Shown here one piece after another: positions 1 to 8,018 of a stretch of 27,018 bases of DNA. This stretch comes from an uncultured Clostridium sp. (GTDB lineage: Bacteria; Bacillota; Clostridia; TANB77; CAG-508), in contig USGK01000018.1 in the NCBI GenBank assembly GCA_900554175.1, positions 1 to 27,018 of the forward strand, written 5' to 3'. Within the stretch, counting starts at the first letter, position 1, and each line of letters starts with the position of its first letter. The notes under the pieces were generated by a model. It saw only the letters and a program-made list of their open reading frames with translations, searched no databases and had not been told where the DNA came from. A program made the position numbers and the translations under genes.

Positions 1-57
1 CTTGAATCACTTTTTTTCTATACTTTTTTGTTTCACATCAATTGTAACACTACATAA

Positions 58-87
58 CAAAAAAGATACAATAATAAATATTGTACC
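58..87 (-). terminator. Rho-independent terminator of the MATE-kinase gene
   Basis: On the minus strand a 9-bp stem (arms 79-87 and 65-73, one G-U pair, 5-nt loop) is followed directly by a run of six T. It begins at the last base of the upstream stop codon, so it fits as the transcription end of that gene. Confidence 0.75.
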
Positions 88-2105
88 TATTTTGTTAATA
101 CACTATTAGTCTCTATATGATTTTTTGCCATATTGCAAATTAAATCTACTGCATTATCAATTCCAATTGAGTCACTATTAATACATATATCGTAATTTGA
201 TGGCTCTTTCCAATCTCTTTCCGTATAATGCTTATAATGATTTGCTCTTAATTTATTTATTTTTAAAACTTCTTTTTCCGCTTTATCTTTATTCATTCCA
301 TAAAATTCTGTGGCTCTTTTTATTTTATTATTCATTGAACTACTTATAAATACCTTTAGTATATTTTTATTGTCCTTTAAGACAAAATCTGCACATCTAC
401 CAACTATAACACAAGAATCTTTTGTCGATAATTCTTTTATAAGCTCTGACTCTTTTATAAATAGTTCATCATCATTATTTAAACCTATATAATATCCAGC
501 ATTAAAATTATCAAACAAATCTCTTTTTTGCTCATTATCTTCAATATATTCTTCTGAAAGTCCTGTATTCTTTGCCATTTTTTCTATAATTTCTTTATCA
601 TATAATTTTATACCAAGTTTTTCTGATACTAAATTACCAATATATCTTCCACCAGAACCATATTCTCTTGCAATTGTAATAATAATTTTATTTTTTTGAT
701 TCTTATTTTCAATTATATTTGTTTCTTCTATATCTACACTTGTTTTACGACCATTGTTTAATTCTTTAGATTCTTTTATTAGTAATATCAATGCCAAAAT
801 AAATGCTAATCCATCTGCAACAGGTCCTGCACTTAATACTCCCATTATTCCATATATATGACTAAGAATTATCATTGATGGTATTAATATTAATATCTGC
901 CTTGAAAGTGATAAAATTGCACTTTTTGTACTTTTCCCGATTGCTTGAAAAAATATCCCTGAAGGAATTTGAACACCATTAAATATACAAAGTAATAAAT
1001 ATATTCTAAAAGCCAAACAAGCAAATTCCATATAATTTTCATCACCGCTACCAAATATTAATATTAATTTGTTTGGTATGGTTTGGAATAATAAAAATGC
1101 AATTGTACTGATTACTAAACTTGATCCTAATACAATTTTTAACGTCTGTTTTACTCTATCATATTTTTTAGCTCCATAATTATACCCTAATATTGGTTGA
1201 CTTCCTGCAGCTATACCAATTATTATACTATTTAATATTTGACTAATTTTCATTACAATTCCTAAAACTGTAATAGGAATTTCTGCTCCAAATTTACTAT
1301 TTGCACCATATTTTCCAAGTAGATTATTTTCAGCTGTCATAACACATACTATACTCATTTGTGTTATAAAACTACTTATTCCTAGAGATGCTATTTTTTT
1401 GCATACATTTGCTTTTAATCTAAAACTCTCTTTTGAAATTGTTATTGTTTTAAACCTTTTAATGTAAATAATATTTAATAAAAAAGTTAAAAATTGACTT
1501 ATAACCGTTGCAACTGCTGCTCCTTCTACTCCTTTGTGAAATACAAATATAAATATTGGATCTAATATTGTGTTCAATATTGCTCCTGCAACCATACTTA
1601 CCATTGAATACTTTGGACTTCCATCTGCTCTAATTATAGAGTTCAGCGTTGTTCCAATCATTGAAAAAGGAAATCCAATTGCTATAATTTTCCCATAAAT
1701 CATTGCATATTCTTTAAGATTTTCTGTACATCCAAATAATTTCAAAAATTGTGGTAAAAATATTAAAGTTATTAAACAGAATAATATTGATACAATTGCA
1801 GATAATAATATTCCATTACATATTCCTGTTTCTGCTTCTTTTTTCTTTTTTTCACCTAATTTCAAACTTAAATATGCTGATGCTCCATCTCCTAACATTA
1901 ATGAAAAGGCTAAACCTATCATTACTAATGGAAACACAACATTAGTTGCTCCATTTCCTAAATACCCAACGCCTTGTCCTATAAATATTTGGTCAACTAT
2001 ATTATATAATGAGTTTACCAACATTGAAATAATGCAAGGTATTGAAAATTTTATTATTAGTTTTCCTACTTTTTCTTTTCCTAGTATGTTTTCTTCTTTT
2101 TCCAT
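87..2105 (-). CDS. MATE-family efflux transporter fused to a cytidylate-kinase-like domain
   Basis: The first ~455 residues are a multidrug/toxin extrusion (MATE) transporter with about twelve hydrophobic segments in two similar halves. Family features include GDGASAYLSLKLGE near residue 70 and QPILGYNYGA near residue 305. Such proteins export cationic compounds in exchange for Na+ or H+. After a polar linker, residues ~474-672 match the cytidylate-kinase-like family (Cytidylate_kin2), with the glycine-rich loop AREYGSGGRYIG and the downstream LYDKEIIEKMA. That domain should be cytoplasmic; its substrate is unknown. A typical MATE protein is about 450 residues, so 672 reflects the extra domain. 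The ATG is preceded by GGGAG, and the gene has its own consensus promoter and terminator, so it looks monocistronic. Both families are confident from motifs. The purpose of the fusion is not known to me. Confidence 0.88.
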   Translation of the reverse strand: MEKEENILGKEKVGKLIIKFSIPCIISMLVNSLYNIVDQIFIGQGVGYLGNGATNVVFPLVMIGLAFSLMLGDGASAYLSLKLGEKKKKEAETGICNGILLSAIVSILFCLITLIFLPQFLKLFGCTENLKEYAMIYGKIIAIGFPFSMIGTTLNSIIRADGSPKYSMVSMVAGAILNTILDPIFIFVFHKGVEGAAVATVISQFLTFLLNIIYIKRFKTITISKESFRLKANVCKKIASLGISSFITQMSIVCVMTAENNLLGKYGANSKFGAEIPITVLGIVMKISQILNSIIIGIAAGSQPILGYNYGAKKYDRVKQTLKIVLGSSLVISTIAFLLFQTIPNKLILIFGSGDENYMEFACLAFRIYLLLCIFNGVQIPSGIFFQAIGKSTKSAILSLSRQILILIPSMIILSHIYGIMGVLSAGPVADGLAFILALILLIKESKELNNGRKTSVDIEETNIIENKNQKNKIIITIAREYGSGGRYIGNLVSEKLGIKLYDKEIIEKMAKNTGLSEEYIEDNEQKRDLFDNFNAGYYIGLNNDDELFIKESELIKELSTKDSCVIVGRCADFVLKDNKNILKVFISSSMNNKIKRATEFYGMNKDKAEKEVLKINKLRANHYKHYTERDWKEPSNYDICINSDSIGIDNAVDLICNMAKNHIETNSVLTK

Positions 2106-2159
2106 TTTTCTCCCTCTTTTCTACAATTTAATCTCATAAGATTTTTTACCAACCTATCT

Positions 2160-2188
2160 ATTATATATTTTTCAACAAAATTTGTCAA
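2160..2188 (-). promoter_or_regulatory. Consensus sigma-A promoter for the MATE-kinase gene
   Basis: Minus strand TTGACA (2183-2188), a 17-bp spacer, and TATAAT (2160-2165) form a perfect consensus about 55 bp upstream of the MATE start codon. Confidence 0.85.
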
Positions 2189-2261
2189 TCAAAAAAAGAC
2201 ATAATTGTAACGTTATTAATATAAATTACTATATTTAATCCATTGCATTATAGTAAATACA

Positions 2262-2304
2262 TAAAAAAGAGAGAAAACGCACAATTTAATATTGCTTTCT
2301 CTCT
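2262..2304 (-). terminator. Rho-independent terminator after the sugar O-acetyltransferase
   Basis: On the minus strand AGAGAGAAAGC (2294-2304) pairs with GCGTTTTCTCTCT (2268-2280, one bulge), followed by a T run. It separates the acetyltransferase from the MATE promoter. Confidence 0.8.
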
Positions 2305-2330
2305 ACTTCTTACTTTCTATTTATTCATAA

Positions 2331-2885
2331 TTAATTTTGTTTTAACACCTTACAAGGATTCCCAACAGCAACTACATTAGACGGTATATCTCTAGTAACT
2401 ACACTTCCTGCTCCTATAACAACATTATCACCTATTGTTACACCTGGCATTACACAAACATTTCCTCCAATCCAAACGTTATTTCCCACCTTAATTGGTT
2501 TTGCATACTCTAATCCTTTGTTTCTTGTTTCATAATCTAACGGATGTCCCGATGTATAAAATCCACAATTTGGTCCAATAAACACATTATCTCCGAATTC
2601 TACTTTATTAGCATCTAATATTACTACATTATGATTCGAATAAAAATTTTTTCCTAAATATATATTAAATCCATAATCACAATAAAAAGTAGGCTCAATA
2701 CCCATTATATCAATCTTTTTTTGGAATAATTTTTCTAGTATATTCTTTTTTTCTTCTATCTTTTTAGTATCACATTCATTAAATTTTCTACATAATTCTT
2801 TTGCTCTAACTCTTTTCTCTATTAGTTCTTTATTATAATTAGCATTATAAATCTCTCCTGCTAACATTTTTTCTTCTTCATTCAT
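2331..2885 (-). CDS. Sugar O-acetyltransferase (maltose/galactoside acetyltransferase family)
   Basis: This 184-residue protein has the usual length of the Maa/LacA/NodL family, which moves acetyl from acetyl-CoA to a sugar hydroxyl. The N-terminal maltose-acetyltransferase cap is seen in EEKMLAGEIYNAN. The left-handed beta-helix follows, with hexapeptide repeats such as IGGNVCVMPGVTIGDNVVIGA near residues 137-160. GHPLDYETRN near residue 113 carries the family's catalytic histidine. The C-terminal VAVGNPCKVLK is typical. The ATG has an AGAAGGA ribosome site. It lies 66 bp after the DUF4173 gene and may be read through from that operon, since I see no clear terminator between them. The exact sugar cannot be told from sequence. 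Confidence 0.92.
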   Translation of the reverse strand: MNEEEKMLAGEIYNANYNKELIEKRVRAKELCRKFNECDTKKIEEKKNILEKLFQKKIDIMGIEPTFYCDYGFNIYLGKNFYSNHNVVILDANKVEFGDNVFIGPNCGFYTSGHPLDYETRNKGLEYAKPIKVGNNVWIGGNVCVMPGVTIGDNVVIGAGSVVTRDIPSNVVAVGNPCKVLKQN

Positions 2886-2951
2886 AAGAATCCTTCTTTC
2901 TTAATGTAAATTCATATTTTTTGTTTTCTACAGTATTATATAATTATTTCT

Positions 2952-4436
2952 TCATATTCTTTCATTATTTTTTAATTGTAATTCCTTTGCAATTAAATTC
3001 TTTGCCAAAAACTTAGAAATATTAAAGTTTCTAAAATCCATTTTTTCTCTATCTATATTATTATATACTTCATTTAAATATTCGATTGTCTGCATTTTGA
3101 TACCTTCCTCATCTAATTCAATTTCTAAGATTCTTAACATTTGTTTTATCGCATCTGCTCCTGTTTCATCTTCTAAATAGTATATATCAATCTTGCCAGT
3201 TTCAATATATCTATCTATATTCTTCCTAGCTATAATATTATCAAAATTTGCAAAATTCATACATATATATACAATTGTTATTATAATAAAATAAAGTTTT
3301 GGTAAATTAACATTTTTATCTAATATATATAATATTGTTGGTATAAATAAAACACACTCTGTAAATAACGTACAATATACTAATAATCTAAGTAATGTGT
3401 ATCCATAAGTACTTTCATAAAAATACATTCTAACTCCCGCAGATATTACTATTATAAATGTAAAAAAAATCATTATTAAACTCATATAATTAATAAATTT
3501 ATTTGATTTCCCTTCTTCTCTATTTTCTCTTTTTTTAGCTAATAATATAGTAACTAAATTAATAAGAGATACAATCATCAATTGAAAAAATCCTTGTCTG
3601 GCATAATGTGCATAATTTAATGTTGTACTTCGTATAAATAACGACTTTATTTGTATATAACAAAATATTAAGTATATTATATTTAGTGAAATCAATATCA
3701 TTTTGATGGTAAAATTATCATACTTCTTTTCTTGTTTTTTATCTATATTATCTATAACTTCATAGTCTATACAAATATAATAAAATAAACCTATAAAATA
3801 AAAAAATGCAATTGCTATAAATATTATTTTTAAGAAAGTCGTTGAAATATTTATAGTTGAAAAAACATTAATTATTTGATTGAATATACCTTTAAAAATG
3901 TTAGCAAAAACCTCATCTGCAGATGATAATAATGCAATAATAACAAGAACCAAAGGTATAGTTATAAATATAGCTTTCATAACTTTTTTAGTCTTTTTTT
4001 CCTTGTTAGTATCTACATTTATTTTTAATTTTTCTTTAATATTATCAACGAATTTGACCATACTTTCTTCTATATAACTTAATGGATTAAAGAACGATCC
4101 TAACAGTTTTCCAATTGTATCAATATTAATTTCAAATTTCTCTCCAATTGCTCCTAAAACCATAATGCTTACTAAAACAGGTATTATTATCAAATTTAAA
4201 TTATTAAAAAAACTATTATCATAAATAAAATACGTACTAGAAAGCAATATTATTGGTATTAATAGTAATTTTGCTTTTGAGTCTTTTATTTTATTATTTT
4301 TTTCTAATATTTGTATTAAAAAGTACGAGAAAGGTGTTAAAAATAATAACATTGAAAGTCCAATATCCTTTCCAAAAAATAGTGTTACAAACCATACTGC
4401 GAAAATTAATGCACCTATTCCTAAATTAAATATCAT
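2952..4436 (-). CDS. DUF4173-like polytopic membrane protein
   Basis: A protein of about 494 residues with roughly ten or more hydrophobic segments through residue ~400 and a soluble C-terminal tail. The block YAHYARQGFFQLMIVSLIN resembles the conserved core of DUF4173 membrane proteins; their function is unknown. I prefer the third in-frame ATG (4436). A GGAGGG (4447-4452) lies 10 bases before it, while the first ATG (4454) precedes that SD and the second touches it. With this start the gene overlaps the HTH gene's end by 11 bp, so the two are probably translationally coupled. Together with the HTH and DUF2975 genes it forms a three-gene operon, so the HTH protein probably governs it. Family call moderately sure. 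Confidence 0.75.
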   Translation of the reverse strand: MIFNLGIGALIFAVWFVTLFFGKDIGLSMLLFLTPFSYFLIQILEKNNKIKDSKAKLLLIPIILLSSTYFIYDNSFFNNLNLIIIPVLVSIMVLGAIGEKFEINIDTIGKLLGSFFNPLSYIEESMVKFVDNIKEKLKINVDTNKEKKTKKVMKAIFITIPLVLVIIALLSSADEVFANIFKGIFNQIINVFSTINISTTFLKIIFIAIAFFYFIGLFYYICIDYEVIDNIDKKQEKKYDNFTIKMILISLNIIYLIFCYIQIKSLFIRSTTLNYAHYARQGFFQLMIVSLINLVTILLAKKRENREEGKSNKFINYMSLIMIFFTFIIVISAGVRMYFYESTYGYTLLRLLVYCTLFTECVLFIPTILYILDKNVNLPKLYFIIITIVYICMNFANFDNIIARKNIDRYIETGKIDIYYLEDETGADAIKQMLRILEIELDEEGIKMQTIEYLNEVYNNIDREKMDFRNFNISKFLAKNLIAKELQLKNNERI

Positions 4437-4650
4437 CTTCTTCATTCCCTCCATCTTTATAATCTAATATATCACCTGGCACACATTCAAGTACCTTACA
4501 CAATTTATTTAGTGTGGCAAACCTTATGGCTTTTCCCTTATTAGTTTTTAAAACCGATAAATTTGCAGGTGTAATTCCAATTTTTTCAGCTAATTCAGCT
4601 GAAGATATTTTTCTTTTTGCCATCATCACATCTAAATTAACTACTATCAT
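4426..4650 (-). CDS. Small XRE/Cro-type HTH regulator (YozG-like)
   Basis: This 74-residue protein is almost wholly one helix-turn-helix domain. The recognition region is SSAELAEKIGITPANLSVLK, followed by IRFATLNKLCKVLECVPGDILDY, the normal end of this compact Cro/C1 family. In many Firmicutes such regulators sit beside a DUF2975 membrane protein, as here (10-bp gap; the AGGAGG site overlaps the upstream stop). It is likely the operon's autoregulator. The 13-bp direct repeats at the operon promoter are its obvious candidate operator, which is inference from position only. Confidence 0.9.
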   Translation of the reverse strand: MIVVNLDVMMAKRKISSAELAEKIGITPANLSVLKTNKGKAIRFATLNKLCKVLECVPGDILDYKDGGNEEDDI

Positions 4651-4660
4651 TTTATTCCTC

Positions 4661-5128
4661 CTATATTGTTAATTCATTTTCTTTTTTGTATTCTGTAGCT
4701 TGTTTTAACAATTGTGATAAAACATACAAAGCAATTGATACACCAAGAAACAATATGCTTAAAAATAATAATGTACTATTAAAAATTATATCTGTTGAAC
4801 GTACTAAAATTATTTCATACAAGAAGTCAATTAACCAAAATATAGAACCAATAATACTTATTATACCAGTTGTCTTTAATAATTTAATATTTTCGTCGCA
4901 AAATGGATTATTTATTCTTAAGCTATTAAATAATAGAATAAACTTATGAGTGATTATTAATAAAACAATTCCATTTGGATAGATTAAATACATACTAGCT
5001 CCTAAACTAAATCCCATTTTGTTTAATATAAATGGTAATATGATTAAAATAATTGTTCCAATATAGAAACATATTTGTAAAAATATTTGCAATATCTTTC
5101 CTATTCCATGCTCTCCTGCTATTTTCAT
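4661..5128 (-). CDS. DUF2975 membrane protein (YoaS-like)
   Basis: About 155 residues with four hydrophobic segments (near residues 15-35, 48-66, 95-120 and 125-148 of the product). The segment RINNPFCDENIKLLKTTG between the second and third matches the usual DUF2975 core. Function is unknown; the family is habitually paired with a small XRE regulator, as here. The start at 5128 is chosen because GGAGGG lies 9 bases upstream; an in-frame TTG at 5152 lies upstream of this site and is unlikely. First gene of the DUF2975-HTH-DUF4173 operon. Confidence 0.85.
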   Translation of the reverse strand: MKIAGEHGIGKILQIFLQICFYIGTIILIILPFILNKMGFSLGASMYLIYPNGIVLLIITHKFILLFNSLRINNPFCDENIKLLKTTGIISIIGSIFWLIDFLYEIILVRSTDIIFNSTLLFLSILFLGVSIALYVLSQLLKQATEYKKENELTI

Positions 5129-5165
5129 AAATAAAATCCCTCCATAATTCAAATATTATGAAAGG

Positions 5166-5209
5166 ATTATACCACTTTTATTATTGTTCGTCAATATTTT
5201 ATTATTGTT
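5166..5209 (-). promoter_or_regulatory. Promoter with a 13-bp direct-repeat operator candidate
   Basis: Minus strand TTGACG (5189-5194), a 17-bp spacer and TATAAT (5166-5171) precede the DUF2975 operon. AACAATAATAAAA occurs twice, at 5176-5188 (filling the spacer) and 5197-5209 (just upstream of -35). The copies start 21 bp apart, two helical turns, so a dimeric or cooperative regulator could bind one face. The HTH protein of the same operon is the natural candidate. Confidence 0.75.
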
Positions 5210-5244
5210 TTTCGATATTTTTATAATTTAGTTAAGTAAAAGAT

Positions 5245-5782
5245 TTATAGAAATCTATTTTCAGTATTATTATATATTTTTTTAATTCTACTAAGATATT
5301 CTGGAGTAATCCCCAAGTATGTAGCTACATACTGTTGTTTTACTGATTCACATATCTTAGGATACAATTTCTTAAAATGAATATATCGTTCCGTTGCATT
5401 TTCTACAAGAAATCCATTTTCCCTATAAATTTTGTAACGTAATATTCCCTCATCCAAGGAGTGTCCCATATTAAACCATTCAAGCATACCAAACGTCATA
5501 TTAAATACTATGAGTGCGGTATTTTCCCCAAGAACACTTCCACAAAAGCTTTTTGCAAATCCTCTAAAAAAAATTTCTTTACAGATGCCGCTCACAAAAA
5601 CTAGCGAAATAATCATCAACACTATTTCACTCATAGTCAATCCATCCCATCCACCAAATGCCAAATCGGTTCTTCCCCTCATTACAATAAGAGAAGACAA
5701 ACTGATTACAGAAGAGATAACTGCCAAAATGATTCCAAGGAAGATATCCTTACTCAGACTTGATTTAACAAATATTTCTTCC
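5245..5782 (-). pseudogene. Chimeric remnant: CPBP-protease fragment joined to a Crp/Fnr regulator tail
   Basis: The open frame has no good start: it runs back to a stop overlapping the end of the preceding GNAT gene, and its only early start is a TTG at 5727. The first part has hydrophobic segments and KEIFFRGFAKS, a degenerate copy of the EExxxR motif of CPBP (CAAX-like) membrane proteases, with the first Glu replaced by Lys. The expected later FxxxH is not intact. After about residue 95 it changes to a soluble tail, NATERYIHFKKLYP then YVATYLGITPEYLSRIKK, which is the C-terminal helix-turn-helix of Crp/Fnr-family regulators without its cyclic-nucleotide domain. The CPBP part is visibly richer in G+C than its surroundings. 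I infer a deletion joining two foreign gene pieces. A functional novel fusion is possible but less likely. Confidence 0.65.
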
Positions 5783-6632
5783 TTATCTTATAAAAACTAT
5801 ATCTACCCAATCACTTTTTCTTACATATCCTATTTTTTCATAAACATAATTACTTATAGGATTTGAGTCATCTGCATATAAAACACAATATTTATCACCA
5901 CTATCTAATAATTCTTTTGAAATTCTATATACTAAATTATATGCATAACTTTTTCCTCGTTCTTCTTTTGGAGTATAAACACAACTTATACATTTACCAT
6001 GTTTCATTTTTCTTCCTAATTCAGCTTGACATACTATTTTATTATCATTTTCCAATACAAAATATCCCATATTCATATAGTTTATAAATTTTTCATCCGC
6101 TTTTTCATCATCACATTCTTCATGTAATGCTTCTATCATAAATTCTTTTATGTAATTTTTCAATACTAATTTATCATTTAAAACTGCTTTTCTATATTTA
6201 ACATTTTTTAATAAATTACCGTTCTTTTATATTTTCTAACAACAAAATTCTAAGGCCTCTTTCTATTACATAATCCATTTTCCCTAATTCAGAATAATAT
6301 TTAGCAAATTTATTTGCTACATTTTTATCAGAATTAACTCCCAGTAATTCTTTATCATATTTATAAATATTTTCAGCAGCGAATTTTAATATTTCATCAG
6401 AATAATTATGCGTTGGAGAATATAATAGCAATTTCCATGGTTTTCTATATAACATTATAAGCTCAATTTTATCATTATTTGTAACTGTAGCAAGAAACAT
6501 ATCAATATTTCCTTTTTCAATCGCTTCATTACAATTTCCTATTAACAAAGTATTATACCACTCTTCTTTTTCTAATAAATTTCTTGTATCTTTCCAAAAT
6601 ATTTTTATATCTTCATATTTTTTAAAATTCAT
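5783..6632 (-). CDS. GNAT-family N-acetyltransferase, full length only with a +1 frameshift at CGG-UAA
   Basis: The zero frame (6632 to 6216) gives 138 residues: an N-terminal domain starting MNFKKYEDIKIFWKDTRNLL and ending ENIKER, then TAA. Skipping the C at 6221 gives GGT AAT and an open frame to 5783, adding a C-terminal acetyltransferase domain with YTPKEERGKSYAYNLVY (acetyl-CoA loop) and NPISNYVYEKIGYVRK. The joined product is 282 residues, the usual size of this two-domain GNAT type. Neither half has the whole fold alone. The second half has only weak possible starts of its own (TTG at 6163, an internal ATG). The start ATG has a GAGG 13 bases upstream. It follows the P-loop gene in the operon behind the leader RNA. 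It may be a recoded gene, a fresh pseudogene, or a sequence error; the substrate is unknown. Confidence 0.8.
6216..6221 (-). other. Candidate +1 frameshift site CGG-UAA (GNAT gene)
   Basis: In the minus-strand zero frame GAA is followed by CGG and TAA. Removing one base (the C at 6221) makes GGT AAT and restores the frame. The hexamer is the same as at 18806-18811, where another gene is broken in the same way. Confidence 0.6.
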
Positions 6633-6650
6633 TATATTAATTATACCTCA

Positions 6651-7214
6651 TTATAAATCAAATTTTTCTTTTATCATCTTAGCTACATCTTCTGCTAAAA
6701 TATTTGTATTATCTATTTTATAAAAATTTTCAAATATTTTTTCTCCTTCACCCGGTTTAGAATTTAATCTATGTTTTTTTAGAGATCTATATATATCATT
6801 TTCACTCCATTCTAAATCTCTTTTTGATGCTTTATGTTCTAATCTATTTTCTGTTTTATTTCTACGTAATCTTTCTTCTAATGTAGTTTCTAATTCAACA
6901 GTGTAAGCTTCTTCAAATAAACTCATCCATTTATCTGTTTCTTCTTTTTCTTTTTTAAAATTATTTTCAAAATCAAAACAACCTGTAAAAATTATACCTT
7001 TTTCATTACTTTTTGAGAATTCTTTAAATATTTCATATCTGATTATACTATTCATCCTCCTAAAAGCTTCTTTATCATAATCAAATATTAATCTAACCAT
7101 CTCTATAGTCATATGATTATATAACAATTTATAACCTGTAATTTTTGCTAATTCTTGACCTACAGTCATTTTTCCAACTGCTTGTGGTCCAATTATCTGT
7201 ATAAATTTTGGCAT
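6651..7214 (-). CDS. Small P-loop ATPase / nucleoside- or shikimate-kinase-like protein
   Basis: 187 residues, starting with a strand and a Walker A loop at the N-terminus (IIGPQAVGKMT, residues ~7-17), as in small AAA_33/shikimate-kinase-like P-loop proteins. A central charged region with LEERLRRNKTENRLEHKA resembles the lid and nucleotide-release part of such kinases. There are no membrane segments. The ATG has AGGAGG 8 bases upstream. It lies 69 bp after the RimL-like GNAT gene and 18 bp before the next GNAT gene, so all three are probably one transcript. A phosphotransferase role is plausible, for example on an antibiotic, nucleoside or small metabolite, but nothing in the sequence fixes the substrate. 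Confidence 0.75.
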   Translation of the reverse strand: MPKFIQIIGPQAVGKMTVGQELAKITGYKLLYNHMTIEMVRLIFDYDKEAFRRMNSIIRYEIFKEFSKSNEKGIIFTGCFDFENNFKKEKEETDKWMSLFEEAYTVELETTLEERLRRNKTENRLEHKASKRDLEWSENDIYRSLKKHRLNSKPGEGEKIFENFYKIDNTNILAEDVAKMIKEKFDL

Positions 7215-7283
7215 ATATATTCCTCCTCTTTTCTTTTTTATCTTTCTACAAATTCTATAATTTCATCATATATGATAAATTTA

Positions 7284-7844
7284 CTATTGTATATTTTTAT
7301 TTCTAATATAATCTCCCTCAAACTCATTTTCAAGTATGTCCATATGTAATTTATCATAATATTTTCCATTTAAGAATATCTGCTCTCTACCTACTCCTGC
7401 ATCTTTAAATCCACATTTTAAATAACATTTATGAGCTCTTTCATTAATTGATAGCAAATCCAATCTTATACTATGAAGATTTAGATATTTAAATCCATAT
7501 TCTAATATCATTTTAATTGCTTCTGTTCCATATCCATTTTTTTGATATTTTTCATTAAGCCATATACCTCCACCTGCTGTACCATTTCTTTTATCTATAT
7601 TTCTAATTTCTGTTCCACCTATTACTTTGTTTTTTTCTTTTAATACAATTGCTAGAGAAATTTTGTAGTTTTCATCTTGTTGTTTTGCATATTCTATAAA
7701 ATTTTTAGCATCTTTCTCTGTATATGGGAAAGGAACAGAAACCATCCATTTTGATACATTTATATTATTTAATCCTTCAACTAAATCTTGAATATCTGAA
7801 TCTTTCCAATTTCTTAATATTAATCTTTTACTTTCTATTATCAT
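7284..7844 (-). CDS. RimJ/RimL-type GNAT N-acetyltransferase
   Basis: 186 residues with the whole RimJ/RimL-like GNAT pattern: the opening IIESKRLILRNWKDSDIQDL, the acetyl-CoA loop NEKYQKNGYGTEAIKMIL near residue 100, and the closing INERAHKCYLKCGFKDAG near residue 140, then HMDIL. It transfers acetyl to an amino group; targets in the family range from ribosomal proteins to antibiotics. I take ATG 7844 because AGGGAG lies 8 bases upstream; the GTG at 7853 lies inside that site. It is the first gene after the leader RNA and terminator at 7875-8012, so its expression is probably set by read-through. Confidence 0.9.
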   Translation of the reverse strand: MIIESKRLILRNWKDSDIQDLVEGLNNINVSKWMVSVPFPYTEKDAKNFIEYAKQQDENYKISLAIVLKEKNKVIGGTEIRNIDKRNGTAGGGIWLNEKYQKNGYGTEAIKMILEYGFKYLNLHSIRLDLLSINERAHKCYLKCGFKDAGVGREQIFLNGKYYDKLHMDILENEFEGDYIRNKNIQ

Positions 7845-7874
7845 TATTATCACTCCCTAAAATTAATTTTTTTA

Positions 7875-7922
7875 AAATAAAAAGTCTTGCAAAAGAAATC
7901 CTTAAGACTCCTTTGCAAGACT
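7875..7922 (-). terminator. Strong terminator inside the leader (attenuator)
   Basis: Minus-strand AGTCTTGCAAA (7912-7922) pairs exactly with TTTGCAAGACT (7883-7893). The stem extends to about 14-15 bp with wobble pairs, and TTTTTATTTT follows. It stands between a strong promoter and the GNAT start codon. Confidence 0.85.
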
Positions 7923-7953
7923 ATAGAAATCTATACAACGTGTAAACAACCAT
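7921..7953 (-). CDS. Possible 10-codon leader peptide
   Basis: ATG through TAG encodes MVVYTLYRFL. The stop codon overlaps the first bases of the terminator stem, so a ribosome on this ORF would interfere with terminator folding. An AGGA lies 13 bases upstream of ATG, rather far for a good ribosome site. An even shorter ORF (MRI, 7978-7989) lies upstream. Seen directly as ORFs; their translation is inference. Confidence 0.35.
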   Translation of the reverse strand: MVVYTLYRFL

Positions 7954-8018
7954 CTATTACAGGTTATCCTATATCGCTCAAATTCTCATTTTTAGATATA
8001 CTCTTAAATATGTTTTTT

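Larger units (their letters stand above)
7875..8012 (-). ncRNA. Leader RNA with attenuator-like layout, family not recognised
   Basis: A strong promoter (8019-8047) should start RNA near 8012. The ~135-nt transcript would contain a hairpin (ATAACC/GGTTGT arms, 7947-7968), a short TATAG/CTATA hairpin near 7921-7935, and then the terminator. It holds two tiny ORFs (7978-7989 and 7921-7953). It lacks the T-box AGGGTGGNACCGCG and I could not match any riboswitch that I know. Control by ribosome stalling on the leader ORF or by ligand binding are both possible. I could not find a clear antiterminator pairing by eye. Confidence 0.55.

Noticed and set aside
7875..8012. T-box or other known riboswitch in the leader
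   Set aside because: No T-box AGGGTGGNACCGCG and no consensus of SAM, TPP, FMN, lysine, purine, cyclic-di-GMP, fluoride or guanidine-I aptamers could be seen.
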